64,000 nucleotides of DNA. Source: an uncultured Pseudomonadota bacterium. Its GTDB lineage: Bacteria; Pseudomonadota; Gammaproteobacteria; Methylococcales; Methylomonadaceae. A program made the translations under genes and the position numbers. Below the pieces are notes generated by a model. That model made no database searches and was not told the origin of the DNA. It was given only the letters and a program-made list of their open reading frames with translations. The DNA is taken from NCBI GenBank assembly GCA_903834465.1, contig CAILJB010000003.1:1-64000 (forward strand). Direction: 5' to 3'. This document shows positions 1-9,071 of the stretch, in pieces (the first letter of the stretch is position 1; every line of letters begins with the position of its first letter).

Positions 1-11
1 AAATTTTTTGT

Positions 12-683
12 ATGACTAACGACAATAAAACACACAAAACATCTTCAACGGCTGATTTCTTTGCTAAATACAAAGACCCTCGCTGGCAGAAAAAACGGCT
101 TGAAGTTATGCAACAAGCTAGTTTTCGTTGTGAAAGTTGCGAATCTGATACGAAAACTCTCAATGTTCACCACAAGTCATACAAGAAAAATCGTAATCCG
201 TGGGAATATGAAGAACATGAATTGGAATGCCTGTGTGAAGATTGTCATAACGTAAAACACGAAGTAAAGAGTCGTCTGGATACTGTTCTTCATGATTTCA
301 AAACATTGAACTGGAGTAGCAAAAAACCAGAAGATGAACTTTTAGGTTTTTTGGAAGGAAGATTAGCCGATACCTTTTTAAATACTCGAACCTATGTAAT
401 TTCTCATGAATATTTGCAAGGTTATTGCTTTGCACATTTGTTAGATGCAGATGAAATTAACACAGACAGAAGACTTTATAACATTATTGAGGTTGCAGAT
501 GGCTGGCTCGAGTATGAGATGTTTGAGTGGGCATTCAAATCGCTACCCGTTGATGAGCAGTACGCTCAATATGCCCAAGAGAAAATTGAAACTAACAAAT
601 ATGCACATTATCCAGCTTGGATAATGTCAAAAATAACTCAGTACATAAATGAGGCATTCGCCCACTATAACAACTATTACTAA
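12..683 (+). CDS. HNH-endonuclease-like protein
   Basis: A 223-residue protein. Residues about 40-85 carry a zinc-bound HNH-like core: CESC, then VHH, then CEDCHNVKH, the C-x2-C / HH / C-x2-C-x3-H arrangement of small HNH nucleases. The remaining 130 residues are acidic and aromatic-rich and match no domain I recognise. Only 11 bases precede the ATG, so the upstream context is unknown. Codon use is AT-rich, with frequent AGA and ATA, unlike the aminotransferase downstream, which suggests acquired DNA. Whether it cuts DNA is inferred from the motif only; no methylase or restriction partner is visible. Confidence 0.6.
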   Translation: MTNDNKTHKTSSTADFFAKYKDPRWQKKRLEVMQQASFRCESCESDTKTLNVHHKSYKKNRNPWEYEEHELECLCEDCHNVKHEVKSRLDTVLHDFKTLNWSSKKPEDELLGFLEGRLADTFLNTRTYVISHEYLQGYCFAHLLDADEINTDRRLYNIIEVADGWLEYEMFEWAFKSLPVDEQYAQYAQEKIETNKYAHYPAWIMSKITQYINEAFAHYNNYY

Positions 684-726
684 ATAACTTTTTAGAACTG
701 TCCATTTTCAACATACATTTAAAACT

Positions 727-780
727 ATGACCTTTAGCATCGAAACCCTCTTAAACGAACACAGCAATGCCAGAAATTAG
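727..780 (+). other. Duplicated 5' fragment of the aminotransferase gene; 17-codon mini-ORF
   Basis: Bases 727-767 repeat bases 1289-1329, the first codons of the class III aminotransferase, with a single mismatch over 41 bp. The fragment still starts with ATG and encodes MTFSIETLLNEHSNARN before a TAG at 778-780. Its last 14 bases overlap the start of the DUF4160 gene (ATG at 767), so it could act as a leader coupled to that gene. It looks like a scar left when the DUF4160/DUF2442 pair entered at the head of the aminotransferase gene. Confidence 0.7.
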
Positions 781-1024
781 TCGATTTTTAGGAATCATTA
801 TTCGGATGTACCTTCGTGACCATCCACCCGCACACTTTCACGCAGAATATGGCGAATACGAAATCACGGTTGAAATTGAAACGGGCGTTGTAACGGGCAA
901 ATTTCCTCGACGCGCTTTAATGGTTGTTCTCGAATGGTATTTGCTACACAAAGAAGAATTGCTAAATAACTGGCAAGCCGCTATGAACAAAAAACCGTTA
1001 TCAAAAATAAAACCTTTGGAGTAA
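767..1024 (+). CDS. DUF4160 domain protein
   Basis: An 85-residue protein matching the DUF4160 family pattern: PEISRFLGIIIRMY, then DHPPAHFHAEYGEYE, then a C-terminal W/L-rich helix. Members are usually paired with a DUF2442 protein, as here (3 bp gap to the next gene), and such pairs are often listed as putative toxin-antitoxin-like modules without a proven activity. There is no Shine-Dalgarno sequence before the ATG; the start lies inside a 17-codon ORF left from the duplicated aminotransferase head, so translation may be coupled to it. Confidence 0.8.
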   Translation: MPEISRFLGIIIRMYLRDHPPAHFHAEYGEYEITVEIETGVVTGKFPRRALMVVLEWYLLHKEELLNNWQAAMNKKPLSKIKPLE

Positions 1025-1027
1025 TCA

Positions 1028-1258
1028 ATGTTTATTCACGTTACTGATGCAAAATATATTGAAGATTATCGCGTGCAACTTTCATTCAATGATGGTTCAA
1101 ACGGCGAAGTCGATTTAGCGAATGAATTGGATGGCGAAATTTTTGAGCCGTTAAAAGACAAATCTTTTTTTAAATCATTTGTCCTCGAAGGTCATACACT
1201 AAGCTGGAATAACGGGGCGGATTTTGCGCCCGAATTTTTAAAAGAACTTACTCACTAA
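1028..1258 (+). CDS. DUF2442 domain protein
   Basis: A 76-residue protein with the DUF2442 pattern: VTDAKYIEDYRVQLSFNDG, an acidic middle, and the closing stretch LSWNNGADFAPEFL. It follows the DUF4160 gene by 3 bp and is preceded by GGAG at 1018-1021, so the two form one unit. The pair sits between two copies of the aminotransferase gene head. DUF2442 proteins resemble NADAR/antitoxin-like partners in context only; no biochemical function is established that I can cite. Confidence 0.8.
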   Translation: MFIHVTDAKYIEDYRVQLSFNDGSNGEVDLANELDGEIFEPLKDKSFFKSFVLEGHTLSWNNGADFAPEFLKELTH

Positions 1259-1288
1259 TTTTAGATTTTAACCACTATAAAAATACTC

Positions 1289-2668
1289 ATGACCTTTAGC
1301 ATCGAAACCCTATTAAACGAACACAGCAACGACAAATTCGATTTGCACGAACAATTTTTAAATAACCAAATGGTGCGCGTTTTAAAAACCATTGGTTACG
1401 ACCGCCATTATAAAAAAGCGGTCGGACAATATCTTTACGACCAAGAAGGTACGGAATATCTCGATTTACTCAGCGGTTTTGGTGTGTTTGCCATCGGACG
1501 AAATCACCCAACGGTGATTGAAGCGTTAAAAGAAACGCTGACTTTAGAATTGCCGAATTTAGTACAACTTGACGTATCGATTTTGAGCGGCTTGCTGGCA
1601 AAAGAAATTCTCAAAACTACGCCTGAAAATTTAACCAAAATGTTTTTCTGCAATTCGGGAACAGAAGCCGTTGAAGCCGCGATTAAATTTGCCCGTTTCA
1701 CGACCAAACGCGACAAAATCGTATTCTGTGACCACGGTTATCACGGTTTAACGATGGGCGCGTTGTCGCTCAATGGCGAAAATATTTTCCGCGAAGGTTT
1801 CGGTTCATTATTGCCAAACTGCGAAGCTGTGCCATTCAATGATTTAGTTGCTCTCGAAAAAGCCTTGAGCCGCAAAGATGTTGCCGCATTTATCGTAGAA
1901 CCAATCCAAGGCAAAGGCGTGAATTTACCTGATGACAATTATTTGCCCGAAGTCGAACGCTTATGCAAACAATACGGTACATTGTTTGTTGCCGATGAAG
2001 TGCAAACGGGCTTAGGACGTACGGGGAAATTCTGGGCAATCGACCATTGGAACGTTCAACCAGATATGATTTGTATGGCGAAAGCGTTATCAGGTGGATT
2101 TGTGCCAGTCGGAGGCGTAGCGATTACCACAAAAATTATGGACACGGTTTATAACCGAATGGACAGAGCCGTGGTGCATGGTTCGACGTTTGCGAAAAAC
2201 AACATGGCGATGGCGGCAGGTTTAGCCACATTGCACGTTATGCACGATGAGAATTTAGTCGAAAACAGCTTAAAAATCGGCAGTGACATCATTAACAATT
2301 TGAACGCCATGACCAACCGCTACGAATTGCTCAAAGAAGCTCGCGGCAAAGGAATGATGATTGCGATTGAATTCCAATCGCCAAAAAGTTTAAAACTCAA
2401 AGCAGGTTGGGCAATGCTCGAAGCGGCAAATAAAGGTTTGTTCTGTCAAATGGTGACAATTCCATTATTCAAAGAACATCATATTTTGACTCAAGTCGCA
2501 GGACACGGCATGAACGTAGTGAAATTATTGCCGCCGCTTAATTTAACCCAAAAAGACCACGACACCATTATCAGCGCGTTCGATAAAACCATTGGCGAAA
2601 CGCACAAAATGGGTGGCGCAATTTGGGATTTAGGGAAAAATTTAGCCAGCCATGCGTTAAAAAAATAA
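1289..2668 (+). CDS. Class III PLP aminotransferase (possibly HpnO-like)
   Basis: A 459-residue fold-type I aminotransferase of subgroup III. Visible motifs are NSGTEAVEAA (122-131, phosphate binding), the DEVQTGLGRTG signature (236-246) and the Schiff-base lysine in MAKALSGG (Lys265). The family includes acetylornithine, diaminobutyrate and putrescine aminotransferases. In methanotrophs a protein of this length could also be HpnO, which aminates hopanoid side chains, but no hopanoid gene is nearby, so the substrate is open. The start codon has no clear ribosome-binding site and now lies 30 bp behind the DUF2442 gene. It converges on ubiB. Confidence 0.8.
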   Translation: MTFSIETLLNEHSNDKFDLHEQFLNNQMVRVLKTIGYDRHYKKAVGQYLYDQEGTEYLDLLSGFGVFAIGRNHPTVIEALKETLTLELPNLVQLDVSILSGLLAKEILKTTPENLTKMFFCNSGTEAVEAAIKFARFTTKRDKIVFCDHGYHGLTMGALSLNGENIFREGFGSLLPNCEAVPFNDLVALEKALSRKDVAAFIVEPIQGKGVNLPDDNYLPEVERLCKQYGTLFVADEVQTGLGRTGKFWAIDHWNVQPDMICMAKALSGGFVPVGGVAITTKIMDTVYNRMDRAVVHGSTFAKNNMAMAAGLATLHVMHDENLVENSLKIGSDIINNLNAMTNRYELLKEARGKGMMIAIEFQSPKSLKLKAGWAMLEAANKGLFCQMVTIPLFKEHHILTQVAGHGMNVVKLLPPLNLTQKDHDTIISAFDKTIGETHKMGGAIWDLGKNLASHALKK

Positions 2669-2679
2669 AACGCCTGATT

Positions 2680-4227
2680 TTACCGAAACCAAACCGCCGC
2701 ACAAATCATCAACGCGCCCATTAAAATTGCCCATAATTGGCTGCGTTGTTGTTTTGCCATCTGCTCACGCAACAGCGCGAATTCACGTTGTTGCATTTCG
2801 GCTCTACGCTCTGCATGTGCCGCATTATCAAGAGCTTTGTAAAGCAACGAGGGAACTTCAGGAAATTGGTCAGCTAAATCCGGCAATTGTTTTATCAATT
2901 TTTTGATTTTTGCTTTCGGGCTTAAACGTTCTTGAAACCACGATTCTAAAAAGGGTTTTGCTGTTTGCCATAAATCTAAATCCGGATACAGTTGTCGTCC
3001 CAAACCTTCAATATTGAGTAACGTTTTTTGTAATAAAACCAATTGCGGCTGAACGTGCATATCAAAACGTCGCGCTGTTTGAAACAAACGCAACAACAAT
3101 TGTCCGAAAGAAATATCTTTCAACGGTTTTTCAAAAATCGGTTCGCATACACTGCGAATTGCCGCTTCAAATTCTTCAATACGCACTGAACCTGAAACCC
3201 AACCAGATTCAACGTGCATTTCCGCGACACGACGATAATCGCGATTGAAGAATGCCAAAAAGTTCTCTGCTAAATAACGCTGATCTGACGCAGATAAACT
3301 GCCAACAATCCCAAAATCCACCGCGATATATTTATCGGGTAATTCGACAAAAATATTGCCAGGGTGCATATCGGCGTGAAAAAAATTATCTCGGAAAACT
3401 TGAGTGAAAAAGATTTCTACGCCACGTTCTGCCAACGTTTTAAAATCTGCCCCCGCCGTTTTTAGTTGCTCGATTTCACCAACAGGAATGCCGTGGATAC
3501 GCTCCATAACTAATACATTTTTGCGGGTAAATTCCCAATGAATTTCGGGAACGTACAAAATCCCCGAATTTTCAAAATTACGCCGCAATTTCGCCGCATT
3601 CGCGCCTTCACGCATTAAATCCAATTCGTCTAACGTTGTTTTTTCAAATTCCGCAACCACTTCGGTAGCGCGTAAACGTTTGGCATCCACCCAAAAACGT
3701 TCCGCAATTTGTGCTAATTCGTAAAGCAGCCCAATATCTGAGGCAATGCGTGGCGCAATATTTGGACGCAACACTTTTACTACGACTTCTTCACCGCTGT
3801 ACAATGTCGCGGTGTGAACTTGCGCGACCGACGCAGACGCTAACGGTTCAGCATCAAATTCGGCAAATGCTTCACTAATCGGCATTCCTAACGCTTTTTC
3901 GATAATTTTGATAGCCGCATCACCTGAAAATGGCGGCACGCGATCTTGCAGTTTCACCAATTCATCAGCAATGTCGTCGGGCAATAAATCTTTGCGTGTT
4001 GAAAGAGCTTGCCCAAATTTAACGTAAATTGCGCCTAAATCTTCCAATGTCCGCCGAATTCTTACACCGCGCGTGTCCGCTTCATTTTTAAATCTGGCGT
4101 AAGGTGAAAAAATCGCCAAATAACGAATCGGACGCATAAACGGCGTTTGTAAAACTAATTCATCTAAACCGTGGCGAATTAACACCCAATGAATGTGGAT
4201 TAAGCGGAAAAGTATTTTTAGGCGCAT
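2680..4227 (-). CDS. ubiB: UbiB, ubiquinone biosynthesis ABC1-family atypical kinase
   Basis: A 515-residue protein of the ABC1/ADCK/UbiB family, needed for ubiquinone synthesis. It shows the family KxGQ motif as [10 protein letters not shown] near residue 70, the nucleotide-binding lysine region [10 protein letters not shown], the catalytic-loop-like [10 protein letters not shown] and the metal-binding AVDFGIVG. One hydrophobic helix closes the C-terminus ([17 protein letters not shown]), whereas E. coli UbiB has two. ubiE and ubiJ, frequent neighbours, are absent. Length is normal for the family. Confidence 0.92.
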   Translation of the reverse strand: MRLKILFRLIHIHWVLIRHGLDELVLQTPFMRPIRYLAIFSPYARFKNEADTRGVRIRRTLEDLGAIYVKFGQALSTRKDLLPDDIADELVKLQDRVPPFSGDAAIKIIEKALGMPISEAFAEFDAEPLASASVAQVHTATLYSGEEVVVKVLRPNIAPRIASDIGLLYELAQIAERFWVDAKRLRATEVVAEFEKTTLDELDLMREGANAAKLRRNFENSGILYVPEIHWEFTRKNVLVMERIHGIPVGEIEQLKTAGADFKTLAERGVEIFFTQVFRDNFFHADMHPGNIFVELPDKYIAVDFGIVGSLSASDQRYLAENFLAFFNRDYRRVAEMHVESGWVSGSVRIEEFEAAIRSVCEPIFEKPLKDISFGQLLLRLFQTARRFDMHVQPQLVLLQKTLLNIEGLGRQLYPDLDLWQTAKPFLESWFQERLSPKAKIKKLIKQLPDLADQFPEVPSLLYKALDNAAHAERRAEMQQREFALLREQMAKQQRSQLWAILMGALMICAAVWFR

Positions 4228-4264
4228 TAGAAAGAAAGATAAAAGGTGAAAAGTAAAATCGACG

Positions 4265-5092
4265 TTAGCGTGTCTCTGTTCCCGCTGAACCGTGATTGTG
4301 GCTGATATTTGAGATGCCGAAAGGTTGTTTCATTTTGTCGTAAACGCCTTGAGTTGGCGCAAGCCACACCATGCCAGGACCTGTGAATGTTTGTAATAAT
4401 AATTCGCCACTGGCAGCGGTGCTAAATAACGACTTGCCCGACATTTCCGCTTGGAAATTCACGCTCGCGGTGCGAACAAACGCAAAATTGCCATCGACCG
4501 ATAATTTTTCACCCGCTGCCAAGTCATACACAATCAATTCAGTGACCGGAACAGGCGAAACGAGAACAACAACGCCTGTTCCGATGGCTTGGGTTTGGAA
4601 AAAACCTTCGCCACCAAACAATGCGCTAGAAATATTGCTTTGCAATTTTGCACTAACTTCAATGCCGCCTGACGCGCAATAAAACGAACTTTTGTCGAAA
4701 ATTAGCCCATCATTTTCAATATTGAACAGCAAATAATGCCCAAAACTCGGCTCTAAAAAGATTTCGCCAGAACCTTTAATACGCGATTGAAAAAGCGTTT
4801 CACCGCTTAAAAATTTTCGCATCAACCCTTTTGCAATCCCGCCGCCAGTGGTCGATTCCAATTGCAAATGTCCTTTCATGAAATACAGCGCACTGGGTTC
4901 GAGCAATAATTCACTGTTTTGCAAGGTCACGCGCACCATTTTCAAATGAATATTGGCTTGATTGGCGAAAAATACTTTTTCGGCGATATTTAAATCGTCT
5001 GAACCGAGCAATTTTTCGTAACGCACCACATCGAAAATAGCACCCGCGACTTGTTCGCTTTCGATAACGGTAAAATTATCTGTGCCGCTCAT
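4265..5092 (-). CDS. AIM24 / TIGR00266 family protein
   Basis: A 275-residue beta-rich protein of the AIM24 (TIGR00266) family. The repeated glycine-rich turns ([54 protein letters not shown]) are typical. The family takes its name from a yeast mitochondrial protein; the bacterial role is unknown. The TerB-like gene ends 3 bp upstream, and the two are probably one operon. The C-terminal tail after [10 protein letters not shown] is poorly conserved, as usual. Confidence 0.85.
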   Translation of the reverse strand: MSGTDNFTVIESEQVAGAIFDVVRYEKLLGSDDLNIAEKVFFANQANIHLKMVRVTLQNSELLLEPSALYFMKGHLQLESTTGGGIAKGLMRKFLSGETLFQSRIKGSGEIFLEPSFGHYLLFNIENDGLIFDKSSFYCASGGIEVSAKLQSNISSALFGGEGFFQTQAIGTGVVVLVSPVPVTELIVYDLAAGEKLSVDGNFAFVRTASVNFQAEMSGKSLFSTAASGELLLQTFTGPGMVWLAPTQGVYDKMKQPFGISNISHNHGSAGTETR

Positions 5093-5095
5093 AGC

Positions 5096-5548
5096 TTATA
5101 AACCAAATTCAGCAGGATTTAGCGCGAGTTCTTTTGCAATTTTTGCTGCCACGGCTTGTTCTTGTGCATCAAAATCACCATCCGACGAGGCAATCGCAAT
5201 AATCATTCTGACTAATAAACGTCCCGCTTCAACGTTCGATTTCATTTTACCTAATGCTAAAAATGCTTTAGCTTCGCCGATGTCTTTGTCGAATTCGATT
5301 TGTCCGACGAAATCTTGAAAGGCTTTAATCACATCGCTAGTTGTAAAAATCGACAACGCATCATGGTTTTCAATGAACTTAATCATTTTTTGTTTTTCTT
5401 CCGAACTGATTTTGCCATCAGCCATCGCAATCAACGCCGAACCTGCCATGGCCGCTTCTAAAAATTCTTTATTTTTGAACTTTAACGCTTCGGTTTTGAG
5501 TTCATTGGCTTTGGTTTTTAATTCGTTTAAAAAATCGCTGAAATTCAT
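5096..5548 (-). CDS. TerB family (tellurite-resistance-like) protein
   Basis: A 150-residue, mostly helical protein of the TerB superfamily: AMAGSALIAMADGKISSEEKQKM near residue 35 and a second acidic repeat MIIAIASSDGDFDAQEQ near 120 are the metal-binding-like TerB motifs. A good ribosome-binding site (AGAGGTGAG) precedes the ATG. It is cotranscribed with the AIM24 gene. TerB proteins are linked to stress and membrane processes; tellurite resistance itself is not implied. Confidence 0.85.
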   Translation of the reverse strand: MNFSDFLNELKTKANELKTEALKFKNKEFLEAAMAGSALIAMADGKISSEEKQKMIKFIENHDALSIFTTSDVIKAFQDFVGQIEFDKDIGEAKAFLALGKMKSNVEAGRLLVRMIIAIASSDGDFDAQEQAVAAKIAKELALNPAEFGL

Positions 5549-5628
5549 AACTCACCTCTTTTGAAAAAATGTGGAATTGATTTGGTACTGCGCGGCATTG
5601 TACCGTGAAATGTCTAAAAACGGATTGC

Positions 5629-6762
5629 TCAATGCGGCAACAATTTTTTGTGCGTGTGAATTGACATCAAAATGCCGAACCCCGCGCATAACGTCACAAT
5701 CGATGTGCCACCATAACTGACTAATGGTAACGGCACACCGACAACTGGTAATACGCCAATCACCATGCCGATATTGACAAACACATACACAAAAAACGTA
5801 AAGGCTAAACTGCCGGCGAGCAAGCGGCTGTAAGTGTCTTTGGCTTGCGAGGCAATAAATAAACAGCGGCTAATAATCAACAAATACAATACCAACAAAC
5901 TAACGCACCCGAATAAGCCAAATTCTTCGGCAAACACCGCAAAAATAAAATCGGTCGAACTTTCTGGCAAAAAATCCAATTCTGATTGTGTGCTACCGAG
6001 CCAACCTTTACCGTATACGCCGCCTGAACCGATAGCAATTTTAGATTGAATAATGTGATAGCCACGCCCCAACGGATCAGCTTCGGGATTTAAAAACGTC
6101 AACACACGAGCGCGTTGATAATCGTGCATGAAATGCCACAGAATCGGTGTTAATGCGGTTAATAATGCACCAATGCCAATAATAAACCACCACGAAAGCC
6201 CTGAAAAAAAAAGTACCGCCGCACCTGAACTGGCGACCAATAACGCCGTGCCTAAATCGGGTTGTTTAGCAATCAGCAAGGTCGGTAAAATAATCAGCAA
6301 ACTCGCAATCAATAATTGCTTTGGTTTGGGCGGTAATGAATATTCGGCTAAATACCACGCAATCATCATCGGCGTAGTAATTTTAATCATCTCTGACGGT
6401 TGAAAACGAAATGCACCCAATTCTAACCATCGTTGTGCGCCCTTCCCTATTTCGCCCAAAATTAACACCGCCAACAATAAAATGATGCCCAAACTAAACA
6501 AAATGACTGACCAACGTTTGAATTGGTACGGTTCAATATGCGCCAACAAAATCATCAAGCCAAACGCCAGACAAACGCGCGTGGCTTGGCGAATTAACAC
6601 CTCTAAATCTTGTCCACCCGCGCTGTAAAGAATGACAAAACTTAAAATTGAAATCAGCACCAATGTCACAAACAAGGGAATATCAACGTGTAATTTTCGT
6701 AAAAAATTACCCAACATTGAATGCGCTTCAAATTGTTCGTGACGTGTTTCAGTTTGCATCAA
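5629..6762 (-). CDS. rodA: RodA, SEDS peptidoglycan glycosyltransferase
   Basis: A 377-residue polytopic membrane protein of the SEDS family, which polymerises glycan strands for lateral wall growth together with PBP2. Diagnostic stretches are FRFQPSEMIK, LIAKQPDLGTALL, FLPESSTDFIFAVFAEEFG and PLPLVSYGGTSI near the C-terminus. Its start overlaps the end of mrdA by 14 bp, the usual mrdA-mrdB coupling. About ten membrane segments follow a short N-terminal cytoplasmic tail; ATG codons at 6762 and 6759 are both possible starts. Confidence 0.95.
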   Translation of the reverse strand: MMQTETRHEQFEAHSMLGNFLRKLHVDIPLFVTLVLISILSFVILYSAGGQDLEVLIRQATRVCLAFGLMILLAHIEPYQFKRWSVILFSLGIILLLAVLILGEIGKGAQRWLELGAFRFQPSEMIKITTPMMIAWYLAEYSLPPKPKQLLIASLLIILPTLLIAKQPDLGTALLVASSGAAVLFFSGLSWWFIIGIGALLTALTPILWHFMHDYQRARVLTFLNPEADPLGRGYHIIQSKIAIGSGGVYGKGWLGSTQSELDFLPESSTDFIFAVFAEEFGLFGCVSLLVLYLLIISRCLFIASQAKDTYSRLLAGSLAFTFFVYVFVNIGMVIGVLPVVGVPLPLVSYGGTSIVTLCAGFGILMSIHTHKKLLPH

Positions 6763-7306
6763 GACTCTCCAAATATTGAGCGATCACTTTTCCCGCAATC
6801 GGCGCAGCTACTGAACCGCCGTGACCACCATTTTCAACGACGACGGCAATCGCAATTTTAGGATCGTCTGCCGGTGCAAATGCGATAAATAAAGCATGGT
6901 CACGCAATTTGAAATCAATGGCATTTTCGTTATAACGCGCATCTTGTTTGATATTGAAAACTTGCGCTGTGCCAGTTTTCCCAGCGATTTGGTAGTTAAT
7001 GTGTTTACCAATATTTTTCGCCGTGCCGTGTGCATCATGAACAACATTGACCATTGCATCGGTAATATGTCGCACATTTTCTTCTTTCAACGGAATGATT
7101 TTCCCATGTGTTTCTGAGCCGGCGCGTGTTTCTGTTGCCGTAATAATTTTATTGACCAAAAACGGTGTCACCACATTGCCTTTATTTGCCAATGTTGCTG
7201 TCGCGCGTGCTAATTGAATCGGCGTAACTTGTAAATAACCTTGCCCAATACCTGTAATCAACGTTTCACCTGGATACCAATTTTGATTTTTTTTTGTTGT
7301 TTCCAT
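6749..7306 (-). CDS. mrdA: Penicillin-binding protein 2, C-terminal part (after frameshift)
   Basis: This open frame encodes the end of the PBP2 transpeptidase domain, from NQNWYPGETLITGIGQG to the C-terminus, including the active-site KTG as IAGKTGTAQV. It is in a different frame from the N-terminal part (7258-8592). The break lies in a run of nine A on the coding strand (7287-7295): a tenth A would join the frames as REWKQQKKNQNWYPGET, with nothing missing. Together the pieces give about 612 residues, normal for PBP2. The ATG at 7306 is an in-frame internal codon, not a credible independent start. Confidence 0.85.
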   Translation of the reverse strand: METTKKNQNWYPGETLITGIGQGYLQVTPIQLARATATLANKGNVVTPFLVNKIITATETRAGSETHGKIIPLKEENVRHITDAMVNVVHDAHGTAKNIGKHINYQIAGKTGTAQVFNIKQDARYNENAIDFKLRDHALFIAFAPADDPKIAIAVVVENGGHGGSVAAPIAGKVIAQYLESLDAN

Positions 7307-8592
7307 TCGCGCGACGGCAATAACCCTGTTTTTTCACCAACTAAATCAATTCCTGTTTTTTCACCAAATCCAAATTGCTGTAAAAATCGGTGCATATTAT
7401 CAATACCCAACACCGACGCGAGACTATAAAAATACACGTCGCACGATTCGGTAATAGCTTCGCTCATATTCACCGCACCATGACCGCCGTGTTTCCAGTC
7501 GCGGTATTTATGCGGCACATTCGGCAATTGATAAAACCCTGGGCAATAATGTTTTTGTTCAAATCCGATTGCGTTATATTCCAAACCAGCAAGAGCCACA
7601 AACGGCTTCATCGTCGAGCCAGGCGGATATAAACCTCGCAAAGCGCGATTATAAAGCGGTTGATTTTCAGACGATTGCAACGTTTGATAAGTGTCGTAAT
7701 CAATACCGACTACAAATGGATTCGGATCAAAACCTGGACGACTAGAAAAAACTAACACGCCTCCCGTTTTTACATCTAGCGCAACGACCGCACCGTTATA
7801 ACCTTCGAGTGCATCGTAAGCGGTTTTTTGTAAATCAATGTCGAGCGTTAAATATAAATTCGCACCGGCAACGGCTGGCACCGTATTAAACGTGTTAATG
7901 GCGCGAGACTGCACATTGGTTTCCATTTCGGCATAACCGGTTTTGCCATGCAGTTCGGTTTCATAAAAACTTTCAATCCCCAATTTACCGACGTGACTTG
8001 AGCCACGATATTCAGACAACGGCAATGTTTTCATTTCTGCTTCGTTGATTCGACTGACATATCCCACGACATGCGCGGCTAAATCGGTATAAGGATAATG
8101 ACGCACTAGACGCGATTGAATATCAACACCAGGAAAATACGGTCGCACAACCGCAAATTTAGCAATTTCTTCATCGGTCATGCTTAACAGCAACGGCGTA
8201 CTGATAAAACGTTTTTGACGTTTTCGTTGTTTTTGAAACTGCTCGATTTTTTCGTTGGGAATATTTAGTAGCTGCTGCAATTGCATCAATGTGCCGTCTA
8301 AATCGCTGATTTGTTCGGGGATAAGTTCCAAACTAAATGACTGCGTATTTTCAGCTAACACTTTGCCGTTGCGGTCATAAATCATGCCGCGTGTAGGAAC
8401 TAATGGTTGAATTTTGACGCTATTTTCTTTGGCGAGCGTGGCGTAATGCTCGTGTCCAACGATTTGTAAATAAACTAATCGCACCACCAGACCAATCGTC
8501 AGTAAAACGACGATAAGAAAAGCAGCGATAATACGATTAACAAAAACCTGATTTTCAACTGAATTATCTTTGAGCGTATACAGGCGAGACAT
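7258..8592 (-). CDS. mrdA: Penicillin-binding protein 2, N-terminal part (before frameshift)
   Basis: This part of the elongation-specific transpeptidase PBP2 contains the cytoplasmic tail, one membrane anchor (IIAAFLIVVLLTIGLVVRLV), the RGMIYDRNG dimerisation-domain motif and the catalytic SxxK as PPGSTMKPFV. The start at 8592 (MSRLYTLKDN) is preferred over upstream in-frame codons because it follows the mreD stop by 8 bp and matches family length. The frame runs out after REWKQQKK into out-of-frame residues and stops at 7258. Completing the protein requires a +A correction or slippage on the A9 tract at 7287-7295. A pseudogene is unlikely in an otherwise intact rod operon. Confidence 0.88.
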   Translation of the reverse strand: MSRLYTLKDNSVENQVFVNRIIAAFLIVVLLTIGLVVRLVYLQIVGHEHYATLAKENSVKIQPLVPTRGMIYDRNGKVLAENTQSFSLELIPEQISDLDGTLMQLQQLLNIPNEKIEQFQKQRKRQKRFISTPLLLSMTDEEIAKFAVVRPYFPGVDIQSRLVRHYPYTDLAAHVVGYVSRINEAEMKTLPLSEYRGSSHVGKLGIESFYETELHGKTGYAEMETNVQSRAINTFNTVPAVAGANLYLTLDIDLQKTAYDALEGYNGAVVALDVKTGGVLVFSSRPGFDPNPFVVGIDYDTYQTLQSSENQPLYNRALRGLYPPGSTMKPFVALAGLEYNAIGFEQKHYCPGFYQLPNVPHKYRDWKHGGHGAVNMSEAITESCDVYFYSLASVLGIDNMHRFLQQFGFGEKTGIDLVGEKTGLLPSREWKQQKKIKIGIQVKR

Positions 8593-8600
8593 GATAGAAA

Positions 8601-9071
8601 TTACAGCCTTCGAATTGAACGCATAACGTAGTAAACCGCCGACCAACATGCCGTACCGCTTAATACTGGCAACCAAAAACTACCGTGTAATTGCGCGGGT
8701 GCTTTCAAATTTTCAAACCAGAATAATAGTAATTGTGAAATTAACAAACAACCAAATACAAAGGCACTTTGTTGCGGTAACGGAAATTGGCGTAATTGTC
8801 GATGCCAAATTAAACATAGATACACAATAAGAGAATAAGCCAGCGCGTATTGTCCAAATAAACGTCCCATTAACACATCGGTCAAAATACCAAACCCCCA
8901 CGCATAACTGATACCGACCCGCTCAGGAATTGCCATGCTCCAATACATCAGCACTAACAATACCCAGTCTGGATTAAATAACGCTAAACTTTCTGGCAAT
9001 GACACGATGCGTAAACACATCGCAAACAGCAAAGTCACAAAAATGCGAACGCTGCTATATTCGTTATTCAT
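8601..9071 (-). CDS. mreD: MreD, rod-shape-determining membrane protein
   Basis: A 156-residue membrane protein with about five hydrophobic segments and the MreD hallmark NPDWVLLVLMYWSMAIPERVG near residue 33, followed by GFGILTDVLMGRLFGQYAL. It links the cytoplasmic MreB filament to MreC and the RodA/PBP2 synthase. It overlaps the end of mreC by 8 bp and is followed at once by mrdA, the conserved mreBCD-mrdAB order. Confidence 0.93.
   Translation of the reverse strand: MNNEYSSVRIFVTLLFAMCLRIVSLPESLALFNPDWVLLVLMYWSMAIPERVGISYAWGFGILTDVLMGRLFGQYALAYSLIVYLCLIWHRQLRQFPLPQQSAFVFGCLLISQLLLFWFENLKAPAQLHGSFWLPVLSGTACWSAVYYVMRSIRRL

Noticed and set aside
5587-5607. GGTAC ... GTACC hairpin downstream of the rodA stop region
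   Set aside because: Only a 5-bp stem and no T run in either direction, so a terminator cannot be supported.
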